Shown here: one piece after another, positions 15,401-22,748 of the stretch
Numbering within the stretch: position 1 is the first letter of the stretch
Layout of the letters: each line of letters starts with the position of its first letter
Assembly (NCBI GenBank): GCA_902802375.1
Contig: CADCLS010000014.1
Location: 1 to 32,352 of the forward strand
DNA length: 32,352 nucleotides
Source: Oscillospiraceae bacterium
GTDB lineage: Bacteria; Bacillota; Clostridia; Oscillospirales; Acutalibacteraceae
Direction of reading: 5' to 3'
Notes under the pieces: model-generated
What the model saw: the letters and a program-made list of their open reading frames with translations, nothing else
Told to the model about the DNA's origin: nothing
The model's database searches: none
Made by a program: the position numbers and the translations under genes

Positions 15401-16224
15401 ATGATAACGCCTCCTTCCTCGTCACTTGAAAATCTGCTCATTACCGCAAGACAGAGAAGTATCATAACCATAAGTATGAGCGAAATTGCGGAGGCAATAT
15501 TATAATATTCAGGACCAGCGCCAAATAGGTACTCAATAGCATCGCCTATTAGCCAATTTTTGTTTCCGCCGAGCTTTTGTGAAATATAGAATGTGCTGAC
15601 CGACGGTACAAATACCATAGTAATACCGGAAATTACTCCCGGCATAGAAAGCGGTATAATAACTCGTCTAAGGCGAGAAAACGCGTTTGAGCCAAGGTCC
15701 TCTGCCGCCTCTAAAAGCGACTTATCAATTTTTGACATTACCGAGTAAATAGGCAGTATCATATATGGCACGAAATCATATACCATACCGAGAATTACCG
15801 CACCGGGTGTATTAATCAGATGCAGCGGTCTAAGCCCTATTGATTTCAAAAAGGTATTTATAATACCGGTGTTTGCAAGAATTGATATCCAGGAATATGT
15901 GCGGATAAGAAAGTTCATCCACATAGGAAGCATTACGATTATCATAACCATGCGCTGAGAGCTTACTTTCATTTTCGTCATAAAGTAAGCCATGGGGTAG
16001 GAGATAAGAAGCGTAACGATTGTAGCGGCGAGGGCGTAAAGAATGGAAACACCAAAAGCTTTTTTATACTTTCCTATCTGCGCCATATTACTTAGCGTAA
16101 ACGCACCGGAATTATCGGTGAACGCAAAATATGCCATCATCAGAAGCGGCACTATAACGAATATTGCCGCCCATACAAGATACGGAGCCGCTACAAGACG
16201 GCTTCCGAAGCTTTTTTTGTTCAT
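15397..16224 (-). CDS. potB: Spermidine/putrescine ABC transporter permease PotB
   Basis: The product is 275 residues with about six helices. The EAA loop 'EAAEDLGSNAFSRLRRVIIPLS' is near residue 180, followed by 'GVISGITMVFVPSVSTFYI', characteristic of PotB. ATG 16224 is chosen: its ribosome-binding site GAGGAGG lies in the Glu codons that end potA, and its MNKKSFGSRLVAAPYLVW start fits the family. A longer frame up to 16293 lies inside potA and is rejected. It forms the channel with PotC. Confidence 0.95.
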   Translation of the reverse strand: MNKKSFGSRLVAAPYLVWAAIFVIVPLLMMAYFAFTDNSGAFTLSNMAQIGKYKKAFGVSILYALAATIVTLLISYPMAYFMTKMKVSSQRMVMIIVMLPMWMNFLIRTYSWISILANTGIINTFLKSIGLRPLHLINTPGAVILGMVYDFVPYMILPIYSVMSKIDKSLLEAAEDLGSNAFSRLRRVIIPLSMPGVISGITMVFVPSVSTFYISQKLGGNKNWLIGDAIEYLFGAGPEYYNIASAISLILMVMILLCLAVMSRFSSDEEGGVII

Positions 16225-16228
16225 ACCA

Positions 16229-17350
16229 TTATTCCTCCTCTTCCTCAATTTCGGAGAGGTGGTCCATTTCCTCGCTGTATGAGCTGTAATCACCGTAAAG
16301 ACCTGAGTATTCGGATTTTTTCATTATATGGATAGCATCAGGCTCAATGTAAAGGCCTACATTGTCACCAACAAAACATTCGTCGGTAGTTTGTATCATC
16401 CACTTGAAACCGCCGATGTCAACAATTATTTCGTAGTGAACGCCAAGGAAATCCACTGAGGTTACAGTGCCTGTCAGCATACCTTTATCCACAGGCACAA
16501 TATCAACATCCTCAGGGCGCACAACAACATCAACCGCCTCGTTTTCATCAAAATCTTTATCGAGACAGTCAAATGTGTGGCCTGAAAATTTAACCACGAA
16601 ATCCTTTAGCATTACGCCGTCAACAATATTTGATTCGCCGATAAAATCGGCAACAAATGCGTTTTTCGGCTCGTTATATATATCTTTAGGCGTGCCTACC
16701 TGCTGAATTTTACCCTTATCCATAACCACAACTCGGTCGGACATTGTGAGTGCCTCTTCCTGGTCGTGAGTTACAAATATAAATGTTATGCCAAGTGTGC
16801 GCTGAATGTTGCGAAGTTCCTTTTGCATATCCTTACGAAGCTTTAGGTCCAAAGCGGCGAGTGGTTCGTCAAGAAGCAGAACTTTCGGCTTGTTAGCGAT
16901 AGCTCTTGCTATTGCAACACGCTGTTGTTGACCGCCTGAGAGCGTAGTAATTCTGCGCTTTTCGAAGCCTTCAAGGTTTACAAGACTAAGCATTTCCGAA
17001 ACGGTTTTTTTGATTTCAGCCTCCGGCATCTTTTTAACTCTCAGCCCAAAAGCGACATTTTCAAAAACATTAAGATGTTCAAAAAGCGCATAACGCTGAA
17101 AAATGGTGTTTACCTGCCTTTTATAAGCCGGAACACCATTAAACTTTTTGCCCTCAAAAAGAACATCTCCCGAGTCAGGGTCCAGAAAGCCTGCGATAAG
17201 ACGAAGAGTGGTGGTCTTACCGCAACCGGAAGCACCGAGAAGTGTAATAAACTCTTTGTCACGAATTTCGAGACTAAGCTCGTCTAAAACCTTCTCCCCG
17301 TCAAACGACACACATACATTTTTGAGTTCTACAATATTTTCTTTTGCCAT
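16229..17350 (-). CDS. potA: Spermidine/putrescine ABC transporter ATPase PotA
   Basis: The product is 373 residues. ABC motifs are Walker [10 protein letters not shown] (about 39-47), signature LSGGQQQR, Walker B '[13 protein letters not shown]' and '[15 protein letters not shown]'. A TOBE domain follows from about residue 270 ('[10 protein letters not shown]'). The C-terminal ~25 residues form an acidic, Tyr/Ser/Glu-rich tail ending in Glu residues that I would not expect in a minimal PotA; its DNA also holds the potB ribosome-binding site. ATG 17350 has AAAGGGGG, which lies within the leader RNA structure described separately. It is the first gene of potABCD. Confidence 0.96.
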   Translation of the reverse strand: MAKENIVELKNVCVSFDGEKVLDELSLEIRDKEFITLLGASGCGKTTTLRLIAGFLDPDSGDVLFEGKKFNGVPAYKRQVNTIFQRYALFEHLNVFENVAFGLRVKKMPEAEIKKTVSEMLSLVNLEGFEKRRITTLSGGQQQRVAIARAIANKPKVLLLDEPLAALDLKLRKDMQKELRNIQRTLGITFIFVTHDQEEALTMSDRVVVMDKGKIQQVGTPKDIYNEPKNAFVADFIGESNIVDGVMLKDFVVKFSGHTFDCLDKDFDENEAVDVVVRPEDVDIVPVDKGMLTGTVTSVDFLGVHYEIIVDIGGFKWMIQTTDECFVGDNVGLYIEPDAIHIMKKSEYSGLYGDYSSYSEEMDHLSEIEEEEE

Positions 17351-17511
17351 TTAAGCATCCCCCTTTGTCACACTATGCTTGTCGTTCGTCTGTTTGTGTG
17401 CCCTGACAAAGGGTTTTTCACAGTCTAATTTTAGCTGCGGCACACATTAGTATCGAACGACCGTTTTTACACAGATGCGTTAAATACCGAATATTAAATT
17501 TTTATCCGATG
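17351..17511 (-). ncRNA. Structured 5' leader of potABCD with a pseudoknot over the ribosome-binding site (candidate cis-regulatory RNA)
   Basis: The leader is ~160 nt and is read on the minus strand. Helix P1: GTCGTTCG (17461-17454) with CGAACGAC (17388-17381). Helix P2: TGTGTGCC (17446-17439) with GGCACACA (17402-17395). A small hairpin within P2 spans 17437-17421. The loop of P2 contains CCCTTTGTCA (17413-17404), exactly complementary to TGACAAAGGG (17370-17361), which includes the potA Shine-Dalgarno. That second segment is itself the loop of a hairpin AAGCAT (17380-17375)/ATGCTT (17358-17353). The 10-bp loop-loop pairing would hide the ribosome-binding site, as in translational riboswitches. 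I cannot match it to a named class; a polyamine-responsive element is inference. Confidence 0.65.
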
Positions 17512-17517
17512 TGTATG

Positions 17518-17546
17518 ACTATACGGCAAAAAGCCTGCAATGTCAA
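17518..17546 (-). promoter_or_regulatory. SigA promoter of potABCD
   Basis: On the minus strand TTGACA (17546-17541) and TATAGT (17523-17518) are separated by 17 bp. The predicted start near 17511 leaves the long structured leader before potA. Confidence 0.88.
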
Positions 17547-17603
17547 GTGATTTTTTGCAAAAAAACATATATTTTCACCGTTGTTTTCTTTGAGTTTTCA
17601 ATT

Positions 17604-17633
17604 AGCTCGTTTTATCACTGAAAAGCTCGTTTT
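17604..17633 (+). repeat. Short direct repeat upstream of the XRE gene
   Basis: AGCTCGTTTT occurs at 17604-17613 and 17624-17633, exactly 20 bp apart. It lies between the potABCD promoter and the XRE promoter; two helical turns of spacing would suit a regulator site, but this is unproven. Confidence 0.5.
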
Positions 17634-17661
17634 TTCTCACTTTTTTATGATTTGTAAAATA

Positions 17662-17690
17662 TTGCTTTTTTTGCACAGATGTCGTATAAT
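17662..17690 (+). promoter_or_regulatory. SigA promoter of the XRE-membrane regulator gene
   Basis: TTGCTT at 17662-17667 and TATAAT at 17685-17690 are separated by 17 bp, upstream of the ATG at 17719. Confidence 0.7.
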
Positions 17691-17718
17691 GTTATCAGCA
17701 GAATTTTGGAGGCTTATT

Positions 17719-18321
17719 ATGCCGGATATAAAACAGACTATTGCTAAGAACATTACCGAACTTCGCCTTATGAACGATATGACGCAGGCACAGCTCGGCG
17801 AAAAACTTAATTATTCCTTTAAGACGGTTTCAAAATGGGAACGCGGAGAGTCTACCCCAGATATAGAGGTGCTGACGGCTATTTCCGACCTTTTTGGCGT
17901 GTCGCTCGATTCACTTGTTCGGGAGGACAGTATCGCCGTAGGAACCGAAATAAGCGAAAAGAAGCAGAAAAACTATAATCACCGCGCGATTATATTTATA
18001 GTTGAAGCGTCGGTTATGCTGGCGGCACTCTTTGCTTTTATAATTACTTCACTTATAATAGGCGGCAAGGGATTTCAAATATTATATTTTGTGTATTCGT
18101 TGCCGATAATCTTTATAATCAGGCTGATTTTTAATTCTATATGGTTTAATCCGCGGCATAACTATTACATAGTATCAGCGCTTATGTGGGCAATACTCGC
18201 GGCAGTTCATATATCGTTTCTGTATTTCGGTATGAATGTTGCACTGATATATCTTTTGGGGCTCTTTGGCCAAATAATAATTATAATTTGCGCGTTTGTA
18301 AGCAGACCGTTCAAAAAATAA
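17719..18321 (+). CDS. XRE-family regulator with C-terminal membrane domain
   Basis: The product is 200 residues. The N-terminal HTH_3/XRE domain (about 5-65) has 'LRLMNDMTQAQLGEKLNYS' and 'KTVSKWERGESTPDIEVL'. After a polar linker there are four hydrophobic segments (about 92-197), so the DNA-binding domain would be tethered to the inner face of the membrane. Such XRE-TM proteins are common in Clostridia and are usually uncharacterised. ATG 17719 has GGAGG at 17708-17712; the open frame further upstream is promoter DNA. It is transcribed divergently from potABCD and could regulate it or itself, but nothing in the sequence proves a target. It ends at the terminator at 18324-18350. Confidence 0.92.
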   Translation: MPDIKQTIAKNITELRLMNDMTQAQLGEKLNYSFKTVSKWERGESTPDIEVLTAISDLFGVSLDSLVREDSIAVGTEISEKKQKNYNHRAIIFIVEASVMLAALFAFIITSLIIGGKGFQILYFVYSLPIIFIIRLIFNSIWFNPRHNYYIVSALMWAILAAVHISFLYFGMNVALIYLLGLFGQIIIIICAFVSRPFKK

Positions 18322-18323
18322 TC

Positions 18324-18350
18324 AAAGCAGGGTAAGTCCCCTGCTTTTTT
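18324..18350 (+). terminator. Rho-independent terminator after the XRE gene
   Basis: AAAGCAGGG (18324-18332) pairs with CCCTGCTTT (18339-18347) across a 6-nt loop, followed by a T run. Confidence 0.9.
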
Positions 18351-18352
18351 TA

Positions 18353-18381
18353 TTGATTTTTATACTCTCATATGATATAAT
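18353..18381 (+). promoter_or_regulatory. SigA promoter of the structured RNA
   Basis: TTGATT at 18353-18358 and TATAAT at 18376-18381 are separated by 17 bp. The predicted start near 18388 is exactly where the first long helix begins. Confidence 0.8.
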
Positions 18382-18387
18382 GCACTT

Positions 18388-18543
18388 GCCACACAACCTA
18401 ATAGCTTTTGGACTTAAACGGGATGTATTTTTACTTCGGTAAAAATGCATACTCTTAATTTGGCATCCCATAAGTCCAAAGGTTGTGTGGCGCAATCGGA
18501 GTTATGCGTTTTTCGGTGCGTAGCTTCGGCTGCGCACTTTTTT
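18388..18543 (+). ncRNA. Structured RNA of unknown class with intrinsic terminator (sRNA or attenuation leader)
   Basis: The ~155-nt unit folds as a rod. GCCACACAACCT (18388-18399) pairs with AGGTTGTGTGGC (18480-18491). TTTGGACTTA (18407-18416) pairs with TAAGTCCAAA (18471-18480). GGG (18420-18422) pairs with CCC (18467-18469). ATGTATTTTTAC (18423-18434) pairs with GTAAAAATGCAT (18439-18450) with one G-U, capped by a UUCG tetraloop. A hairpin at 18491-18508 and the terminator at 18516-18543 follow. No ORF of useful length lies inside. It does not look like SRP RNA, tmRNA or a T-box; 6S RNA cannot be excluded by eye. The terminator ends 4 nt before the ribosome-binding site of the 59-residue gene, which suggests attenuation control. 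Confidence 0.7.
18516..18543 (+). terminator. Rho-independent terminator of the structured RNA
   Basis: GTGCGTAGC (18516-18524) pairs with GCTGCGCAC (18529-18537), with one G-U pair, around a TTCG tetraloop, followed by six T at 18538-18543. Confidence 0.9.
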
Positions 18544-18561
18544 AATTAAGGGGAAGCACAA

Positions 18562-18741
18562 ATGAAATGTGAAAATTATCTTTGCATTTATGAATTAGAC
18601 GGAGACTGCACACTAAAAGAAATATCGTTAAATATCACCGGTACTTGCGAAGAATGCATATATCCTTCAATTAACCGTGGATACTTGCAAATGGCAAAGG
18701 AAAGCTTGCTGACGGAATTAGAACTCAGAGATAACGAATAA
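18562..18741 (+). CDS. Small Cys-rich conserved protein, 59 residues
   Basis: The ORF begins MKCENYLCIYELDGDCTL and ends at TAA 18739-18741. It carries five cysteines in the pattern CxxxxC...C...CxxC (C3, C8, C16, C29, C32), compatible with a small metal- or disulfide-stabilised fold, then a charged C-terminal helix. Similar short Cys-rich proteins with the order 'MKCEN..CIY...C.L.EISL...G.C..C' are, to my recollection, common in Clostridia without assigned function. ATG 18562 has AAGGGGAAG at 18548-18555. It lies directly behind the structured RNA's terminator, so its expression should need read-through. It is followed by a perfect 30-bp hairpin. Confidence 0.8.
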   Translation: MKCENYLCIYELDGDCTLKEISLNITGTCEECIYPSINRGYLQMAKESLLTELELRDNE

Positions 18742-18762
18742 AATCTATTATCTGCATTTATT

Positions 18763-18792
18763 AAGAGGGAGACGGCGCGCCGTCTCCCTCTT
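18763..18792. terminator. Perfect 30-bp palindromic bidirectional terminator
   Basis: AAGAGGGAGACGGCG (18763-18777) is followed immediately by its reverse complement (18778-18792). The hairpin lies 4 nt beyond the LRR gene's stop and 21 nt beyond the small gene's stop. T-rich flanks on both sides suit termination of the two converging transcripts. Confidence 0.85.
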
Positions 18793-18796
18793 ATAT

Positions 18797-20125
18797 TTAC
18801 CGATCATATTTACTGAAAGATTCGCTTAATTCTTTACAGTCCTTATCGTGGAACATTCCTATCATCGCAAAATATCTTTCATGTGTGCGCCAGCCTTGGT
18901 CTATTGAGCCGGTGCCTTCTGTGACGATTTTTGTATCAGGGTGTTTTTCTTTAAGTATATTCACCTGCTCTTTGGGGATGGGTGTGTGTTCAAACCAAAC
19001 GCGCTCAAGAATCGGTAAATCGTAAAGCGGCGATATATCCCTAACATTATGAAGATAGCTTACATTAACATCTACAAGCTCTTTGCAAGCTGATAGCGGC
19101 GATAAATCGACAAGCTTTCTGCTGTTAACAAAAAGCTCTATATAATGTAAATGCTTCATCTTTGAAAGCGGCGTTAAATCAGATACCTGATTGTCAGCTA
19201 AAATAAGGAGTCTTAACTGCGGAAGGTAATCGCCAAGCACTGAAATATCGGTTATCGCTTGATGGCCTAAATCGAGCGCCTGCAAATCGGTGCAGTATTT
19301 AAGTACTTCTATATCCTCACTTTTAAGTCTTGTATGACTGTAATCATATATAAGAACAGAAAAAGCTACCGCGTCGGTTTTTAGCGACCATCTGCCCATA
19401 TGTATACGCCATACTATTTTTATGTGGGGCAAAGCATTTCTGAGCATCTCCATTTCTTCGTTTGAAGCTCCGCAATCCGACATATCAATTCTTTTAAGGT
19501 TTGAAAAGAGAGGGGCGTATTCAAGTATCAGTTCAGGTGTCGCCTTTTTGTTGCCTGACAGGTCCAGTTCATCCGCGTCGGAATCGTAAGTTTTTCCGAG
19601 AAGCGTAATTTCCCAGCCGAAATCAATGCTCGGAAAGTCTTTAGAAAGCTTCTTTTGCAGGGCTAATGATATAGTCTTTCCGCGTAGGTTTACTTTTTTA
19701 ACCTTCGGCAGTTGATTTAATACTACGGGTAGTGCGTCAATATCTTGTTCGGTGAGCTTTTTTTCGGATAAATCGAGCACCTCTTCGTTTGCAGGTATCA
19801 ATTCACCGTGAAAGGATACACAACACTTATAATTTATCTCGGCATTCGGGAATGCGGAGATAAGTTTTTCTTCATCATTAGGCGGCACCGGAAAATCTCC
19901 AAGCTCAAGCTTTTTAAGGCGCTTAAACGGAGCAAGAGCATTCACAAGCTCGCCTACGGATTTAATATTCTTGTTTTCAAGGTTTATGCTCGCGGTGTCT
20001 GCCCTCAGTGTCATACCGTATACTTTAATAGGTCTTACAGAGTAAATATAAAATGCGAGGACGGCGCCGGTGATGAGCGCCGCCACTATAAACCTTAGTA
20101 TAAGCCATTTCTTTTTCATAAGCAT
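18797..20125 (-). CDS. Membrane-anchored leucine-rich-repeat protein
   Basis: The product is 442 residues from ATG 20125. The N-terminus is basic, followed by one hydrophobic helix (about 8-30, 'FIVAALITGAVLAFYIYSV') that acts as an uncleaved anchor or signal, so the rest should be extracytoplasmic. Irregular LRR-like units run from about 60 to 240, then clear SDS22/internalin-type repeats: 'LQALDLGHQAITDISVLG', 'LRLLILADNQVSDLTPLS', 'LVDVNVSYLHNVRDISPLY'. LRR stacks bind proteins, but the partner is unknown. The start overlaps the rnfB stop (TAATG), so it is co-translated with the Rnf operon. ATG 20119 is an alternative start. A role in Rnf is possible but is only positional inference. Confidence 0.85.
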   Translation of the reverse strand: MLMKKKWLILRFIVAALITGAVLAFYIYSVRPIKVYGMTLRADTASINLENKNIKSVGELVNALAPFKRLKKLELGDFPVPPNDEEKLISAFPNAEINYKCCVSFHGELIPANEEVLDLSEKKLTEQDIDALPVVLNQLPKVKKVNLRGKTISLALQKKLSKDFPSIDFGWEITLLGKTYDSDADELDLSGNKKATPELILEYAPLFSNLKRIDMSDCGASNEEMEMLRNALPHIKIVWRIHMGRWSLKTDAVAFSVLIYDYSHTRLKSEDIEVLKYCTDLQALDLGHQAITDISVLGDYLPQLRLLILADNQVSDLTPLSKMKHLHYIELFVNSRKLVDLSPLSACKELVDVNVSYLHNVRDISPLYDLPILERVWFEHTPIPKEQVNILKEKHPDTKIVTEGTGSIDQGWRTHERYFAMIGMFHDKDCKELSESFSKYDR

Positions 20126-20910
20126 TATACTTCTATTATTGCCTTTCTCGGGCATACTTCTTTGCATTTTCCGCAGGAAGTACAAAGGGTGTAATCAATA
20201 ACTGCCAAGTTGTCTACAACCTTAATTGCGCCAAATTCGCAGGACCTTTCGCACATACCGCAGGCAATACACGAAACATCACACGCTTTAAGCACCGCAG
20301 GTCCTTTTTTCTTGTTTGAGCAATTAACTCTGACCTTTGCCTCTTCTTTAGGTATAATCGAAATTATAGACTTAGGGCAGGCTTTTGCGCATTTTCCGCA
20401 AGCGGCGCACATATCTTCACAGATTATGGGCTTGCCGCCTGAAAGTGTTATTGCGCCGAAGTCGCAGGCACGCATACAGTCGCCGTACCCGAGGCATCCG
20501 AACTCACACGCAATAGGTCCGCCTCCGGCGAGAGCCGCCGCCGCACAGGTCTTAAGACCTGTGTAGTCGAAATTAACTTTAACCGAATCGGGTCTGCCGC
20601 CACAGGCAATAAAAGCGACCTTTTTCTGTGCTTCAACTGTTACGCCTAAGACTTCGCTGAGCGCTTTCGCGGTATTCTCGCCGCCGGGTGCGCATTTGTT
20701 GGGTTCTGCTTTTCCCACTGCCAGCGCCGCGGCGTATCCGTCACATCCGCTATATCCGCAAGCACCGCAGTTAGCGCCGGGCAGGCATTCTCTTATCTTC
20801 ATTTGTTTTTCGTCAACCGGTACACTCATAAATTTATCTGCGAGCGTAAGGCCTACGCCTAAAACTATACCGATAACTAAAACAACCAAAACAGGTATAA
20901 GTATTTCCAT
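20125..20910 (-). CDS. rnfB: Rnf complex subunit RnfB (iron-sulfur protein)
   Basis: RnfB receives electrons from reduced ferredoxin and passes them into the membrane Rnf complex. Its 261 residues include an N-terminal membrane helix (about 3-25), then the Fe-S motif 'CLPGANCGACGYSGC' (C42, C48, C51, C56, with C73 further on). Multiple 4Fe-4S ferredoxin motifs follow: 'CAACGKCAKACP', 'CIACGMCERSC' and 'CTSCGKCKEVCP', plus a Cys set around 'GYGDCMRACDFGA'. This multi-cluster form is the clostridial long RnfB. ATG 20910 is 3 nt downstream of the rnfA stop. Confidence 0.97.
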   Translation of the reverse strand: MEILIPVLVVLVIGIVLGVGLTLADKFMSVPVDEKQMKIRECLPGANCGACGYSGCDGYAAALAVGKAEPNKCAPGGENTAKALSEVLGVTVEAQKKVAFIACGGRPDSVKVNFDYTGLKTCAAAALAGGGPIACEFGCLGYGDCMRACDFGAITLSGGKPIICEDMCAACGKCAKACPKSIISIIPKEEAKVRVNCSNKKKGPAVLKACDVSCIACGMCERSCEFGAIKVVDNLAVIDYTLCTSCGKCKEVCPRKAIIEV

Positions 20911-20913
20911 TGG

Positions 20914-21498
20914 TTATCCTCCTATTCCGGCAAAGCCTAAGAACGAAAGGGAAACGAGCGCCGCAGAAATCAGCGTTATCGGTAAGCCCTTTAAGAATTC
21001 GGGAATATCGGCATCGTCAACCTTTTGCCTGACACCTGCAAAAAGCACCATAGCAAGCATAAAACCGAGACCTGCCGCAAGGGCGTTAAATATAGAGGAA
21101 ACGAAATCAAGCTCATTTTGAATGTTAAGCATTGTAACGCCTAAAACCGCGCAGTTCGTGGTTATAAGCGGCAAGTATATGCCCAACGCATTGTAAACGG
21201 GTTTGATATACTTTTTAAGTACCATTTCTATGAGCTGTACGAGTGCCGCAATAACAAGAATAAACACAACGGTCTGCAAATAATCATACTTAGGATATAG
21301 CAGATAATGGTATATAGGATATGTAACTGCGGAGGCTACTACCATTACGAGCGTTACCGCTACACTCATTGAAAAAGCTGTGTTAAGCTTTTTGGAAACG
21401 CCGAGGAACGGACAAATTCCCAAAAACTTGGAAAGCACCATATTGTTTGTGAGAATTCCGGCAAGTAAAATCGAACATATAAGTGTAAACTTATTCAT
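20914..21498 (-). CDS. rnfA: Rnf complex subunit RnfA
   Basis: The product is 194 residues with six membrane helices. Highly conserved RnfA/NqrE wording includes 'NNMVLSKFLGICPFLGVSKK' near the N-terminus and 'YLPLITTNCAVLGVTML' in the middle. Together with RnfE it forms the inverted-topology pair that holds a membrane Fe-S cluster between conserved cysteines (in ICPF and TNCAV). The start ATG 21498 overlaps the rnfE end by 8 nt. Confidence 0.97.
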   Translation of the reverse strand: MNKFTLICSILLAGILTNNMVLSKFLGICPFLGVSKKLNTAFSMSVAVTLVMVVASAVTYPIYHYLLYPKYDYLQTVVFILVIAALVQLIEMVLKKYIKPVYNALGIYLPLITTNCAVLGVTMLNIQNELDFVSSIFNALAAGLGFMLAMVLFAGVRQKVDDADIPEFLKGLPITLISAALVSLSFLGFAGIGG

Positions 21499-22186
21499 TC
21501 TCCGTTACCTCCTTTTCACAAACTGTTGCGTTTTCGCAAATGCCTTTTGAGGGGCAGCTTTCACAACCTAAGTGTTCAACAGGCTTTTTACCCTGCTTTT
21601 TAGCAATGGCGTTTGATACCGCAACTAAAATGCCGAATACAAAGAATCCGCCCGGAGGAAGTAAGAATATAATCATAGGGCTTACAAATCGTGAAGTTAT
21701 TGGAAATGAAAACAGCGTTCCGGCACCCAAAAGCTCTCTTATTGCGCCCATTATAGTGATTACTGCAGTAAACCCGAGTCCCATACCGAGACCGTCAAGC
21801 AAACTCGGCAGTATAGGGTTTTTAGAGGCAAAAGCCTCGGCACGACCGAGAATTATGCAGTTAACAACTATCAGCGGAAGATAAATGCCGAGCGCCGCGT
21901 CAAGAGACGGGGTAAACGCTTTTACAAGCATCTGCACCACGCTTACAAAGCCTGCGATTATGGTTATGAACGCCGGTATTCTTACTTTATCGGGTATAAC
22001 ATTTCTGAGCGCCGCTATAACAACATTTGAACATACGAGAACGAGGGTTGCGGCAAGTCCCATACCGATGCCGTTTATTGCGGCGGTGGTAATGGCAAGC
22101 GTGGGGCAAGTACCGAGCACTAAGCGAAGCGTCGGATTTTCCTTAAGAAGACCGTTTGTAAAGATACTTAAATTTTTACTCTTCAC
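21491..22186 (-). CDS. rnfE: Rnf complex subunit RnfE with Cys-rich C-terminal tail
   Basis: The product is 231 residues, with six membrane helices homologous to RnfA: 'LVLGTCPTLAITTAAINGIGMG' and 'YLPLIVVNCIILGRAEAFA'. After the last helix a cytosolic tail contains four cysteines in 'CESCPSKGICENATVC', as if for another metal site. GTG 22186 is preferred because GGTGA lies upstream at good distance; GTG 22195 would sit almost on its own site. It overlaps rnfG by 11 nt. Confidence 0.93.
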   Translation of the reverse strand: MKSKNLSIFTNGLLKENPTLRLVLGTCPTLAITTAAINGIGMGLAATLVLVCSNVVIAALRNVIPDKVRIPAFITIIAGFVSVVQMLVKAFTPSLDAALGIYLPLIVVNCIILGRAEAFASKNPILPSLLDGLGMGLGFTAVITIMGAIRELLGAGTLFSFPITSRFVSPMIIFLLPPGGFFVFGILVAVSNAIAKKQGKKPVEHLGCESCPSKGICENATVCEKEVTENE

Positions 22187-22748
22187 TTGTCTCACCTGCC
22201 TTAAAAATTACTTCGTCTGCGAGTGCCAACGCTTCGTTCACTGATTTTGTTACAGCTCGAGAGGTAATGGTGGCACCCGTTACGGCGTTTATCTCATTTT
22301 TGTTTTCGTCAGCACCTGATTTTACAACAGTAATACCGCTGCACTTTGAACTGAATTGTCCATAAAAGTTTTCCTTTGCGGCGTTTTGTCCGAGTCCCGG
22401 TGTCTCACTCGATATATCGAGTATCTCTACTGCCTTAACGGTTTTATCGGGTAGTACCGCCGTCATAACCTTGACCTCGCCGCCGTAACCGTTAGCACTT
22501 GTTATAAATATGTAGCCGGTAGGTGCGCCGCCGTCGTTAGCAATATAATAGGTTTTTCCGTCAAAAGTCTCTTCGGTGTAGTTATCGGCTTTGAGAACTC
22601 TTGACATCGCCTTTTTTGTATTTTCGTTATTTATGTCAGCAATTTTATCCTTTGTCAAGGCGTTGGTGGAACTGAGCGCCAGCGATACTATAAGGCATAT
22701 CGCCGCTAAAATCAGGGTGGGGTAGATAAACTTAAACGCTTTATTCAT
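22176..22748 (-). CDS. rnfG: Rnf complex subunit RnfG (covalent FMN)
   Basis: The product is 190 residues. One N-terminal membrane helix (about 8-28) is followed by an FMN-binding domain. The flavinylation motif is 'NAVTGATITSRAV' with Thr160 as the expected FMN-carrying residue, and 'TPGLGQNA' upstream is a further family mark. The domain should be extracytoplasmic and needs ApbE, which is not in the window. ATG 22748 overlaps rnfD by 8 nt. Confidence 0.96.
   Translation of the reverse strand: MNKAFKFIYPTLILAAICLIVSLALSSTNALTKDKIADINNENTKKAMSRVLKADNYTEETFDGKTYYIANDGGAPTGYIFITSANGYGGEVKVMTAVLPDKTVKAVEILDISSETPGLGQNAAKENFYGQFSSKCSGITVVKSGADENKNEINAVTGATITSRAVTKSVNEALALADEVIFKAGETSEE

Noticed and set aside
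18388-18543. Structured RNA as SRP RNA, tmRNA or a T-box leader
   Set aside because: It has no SRP GGAA-loop core, no tmRNA tRNA-like ends and no T-box sequence. 6S RNA remains possible and is left open.
18763-18792. 30-bp perfect palindrome as a regulator site or restriction-derived artefact
   Set aside because: Its place between two converging stop codons with T-rich flanks is best explained as a bidirectional terminator.
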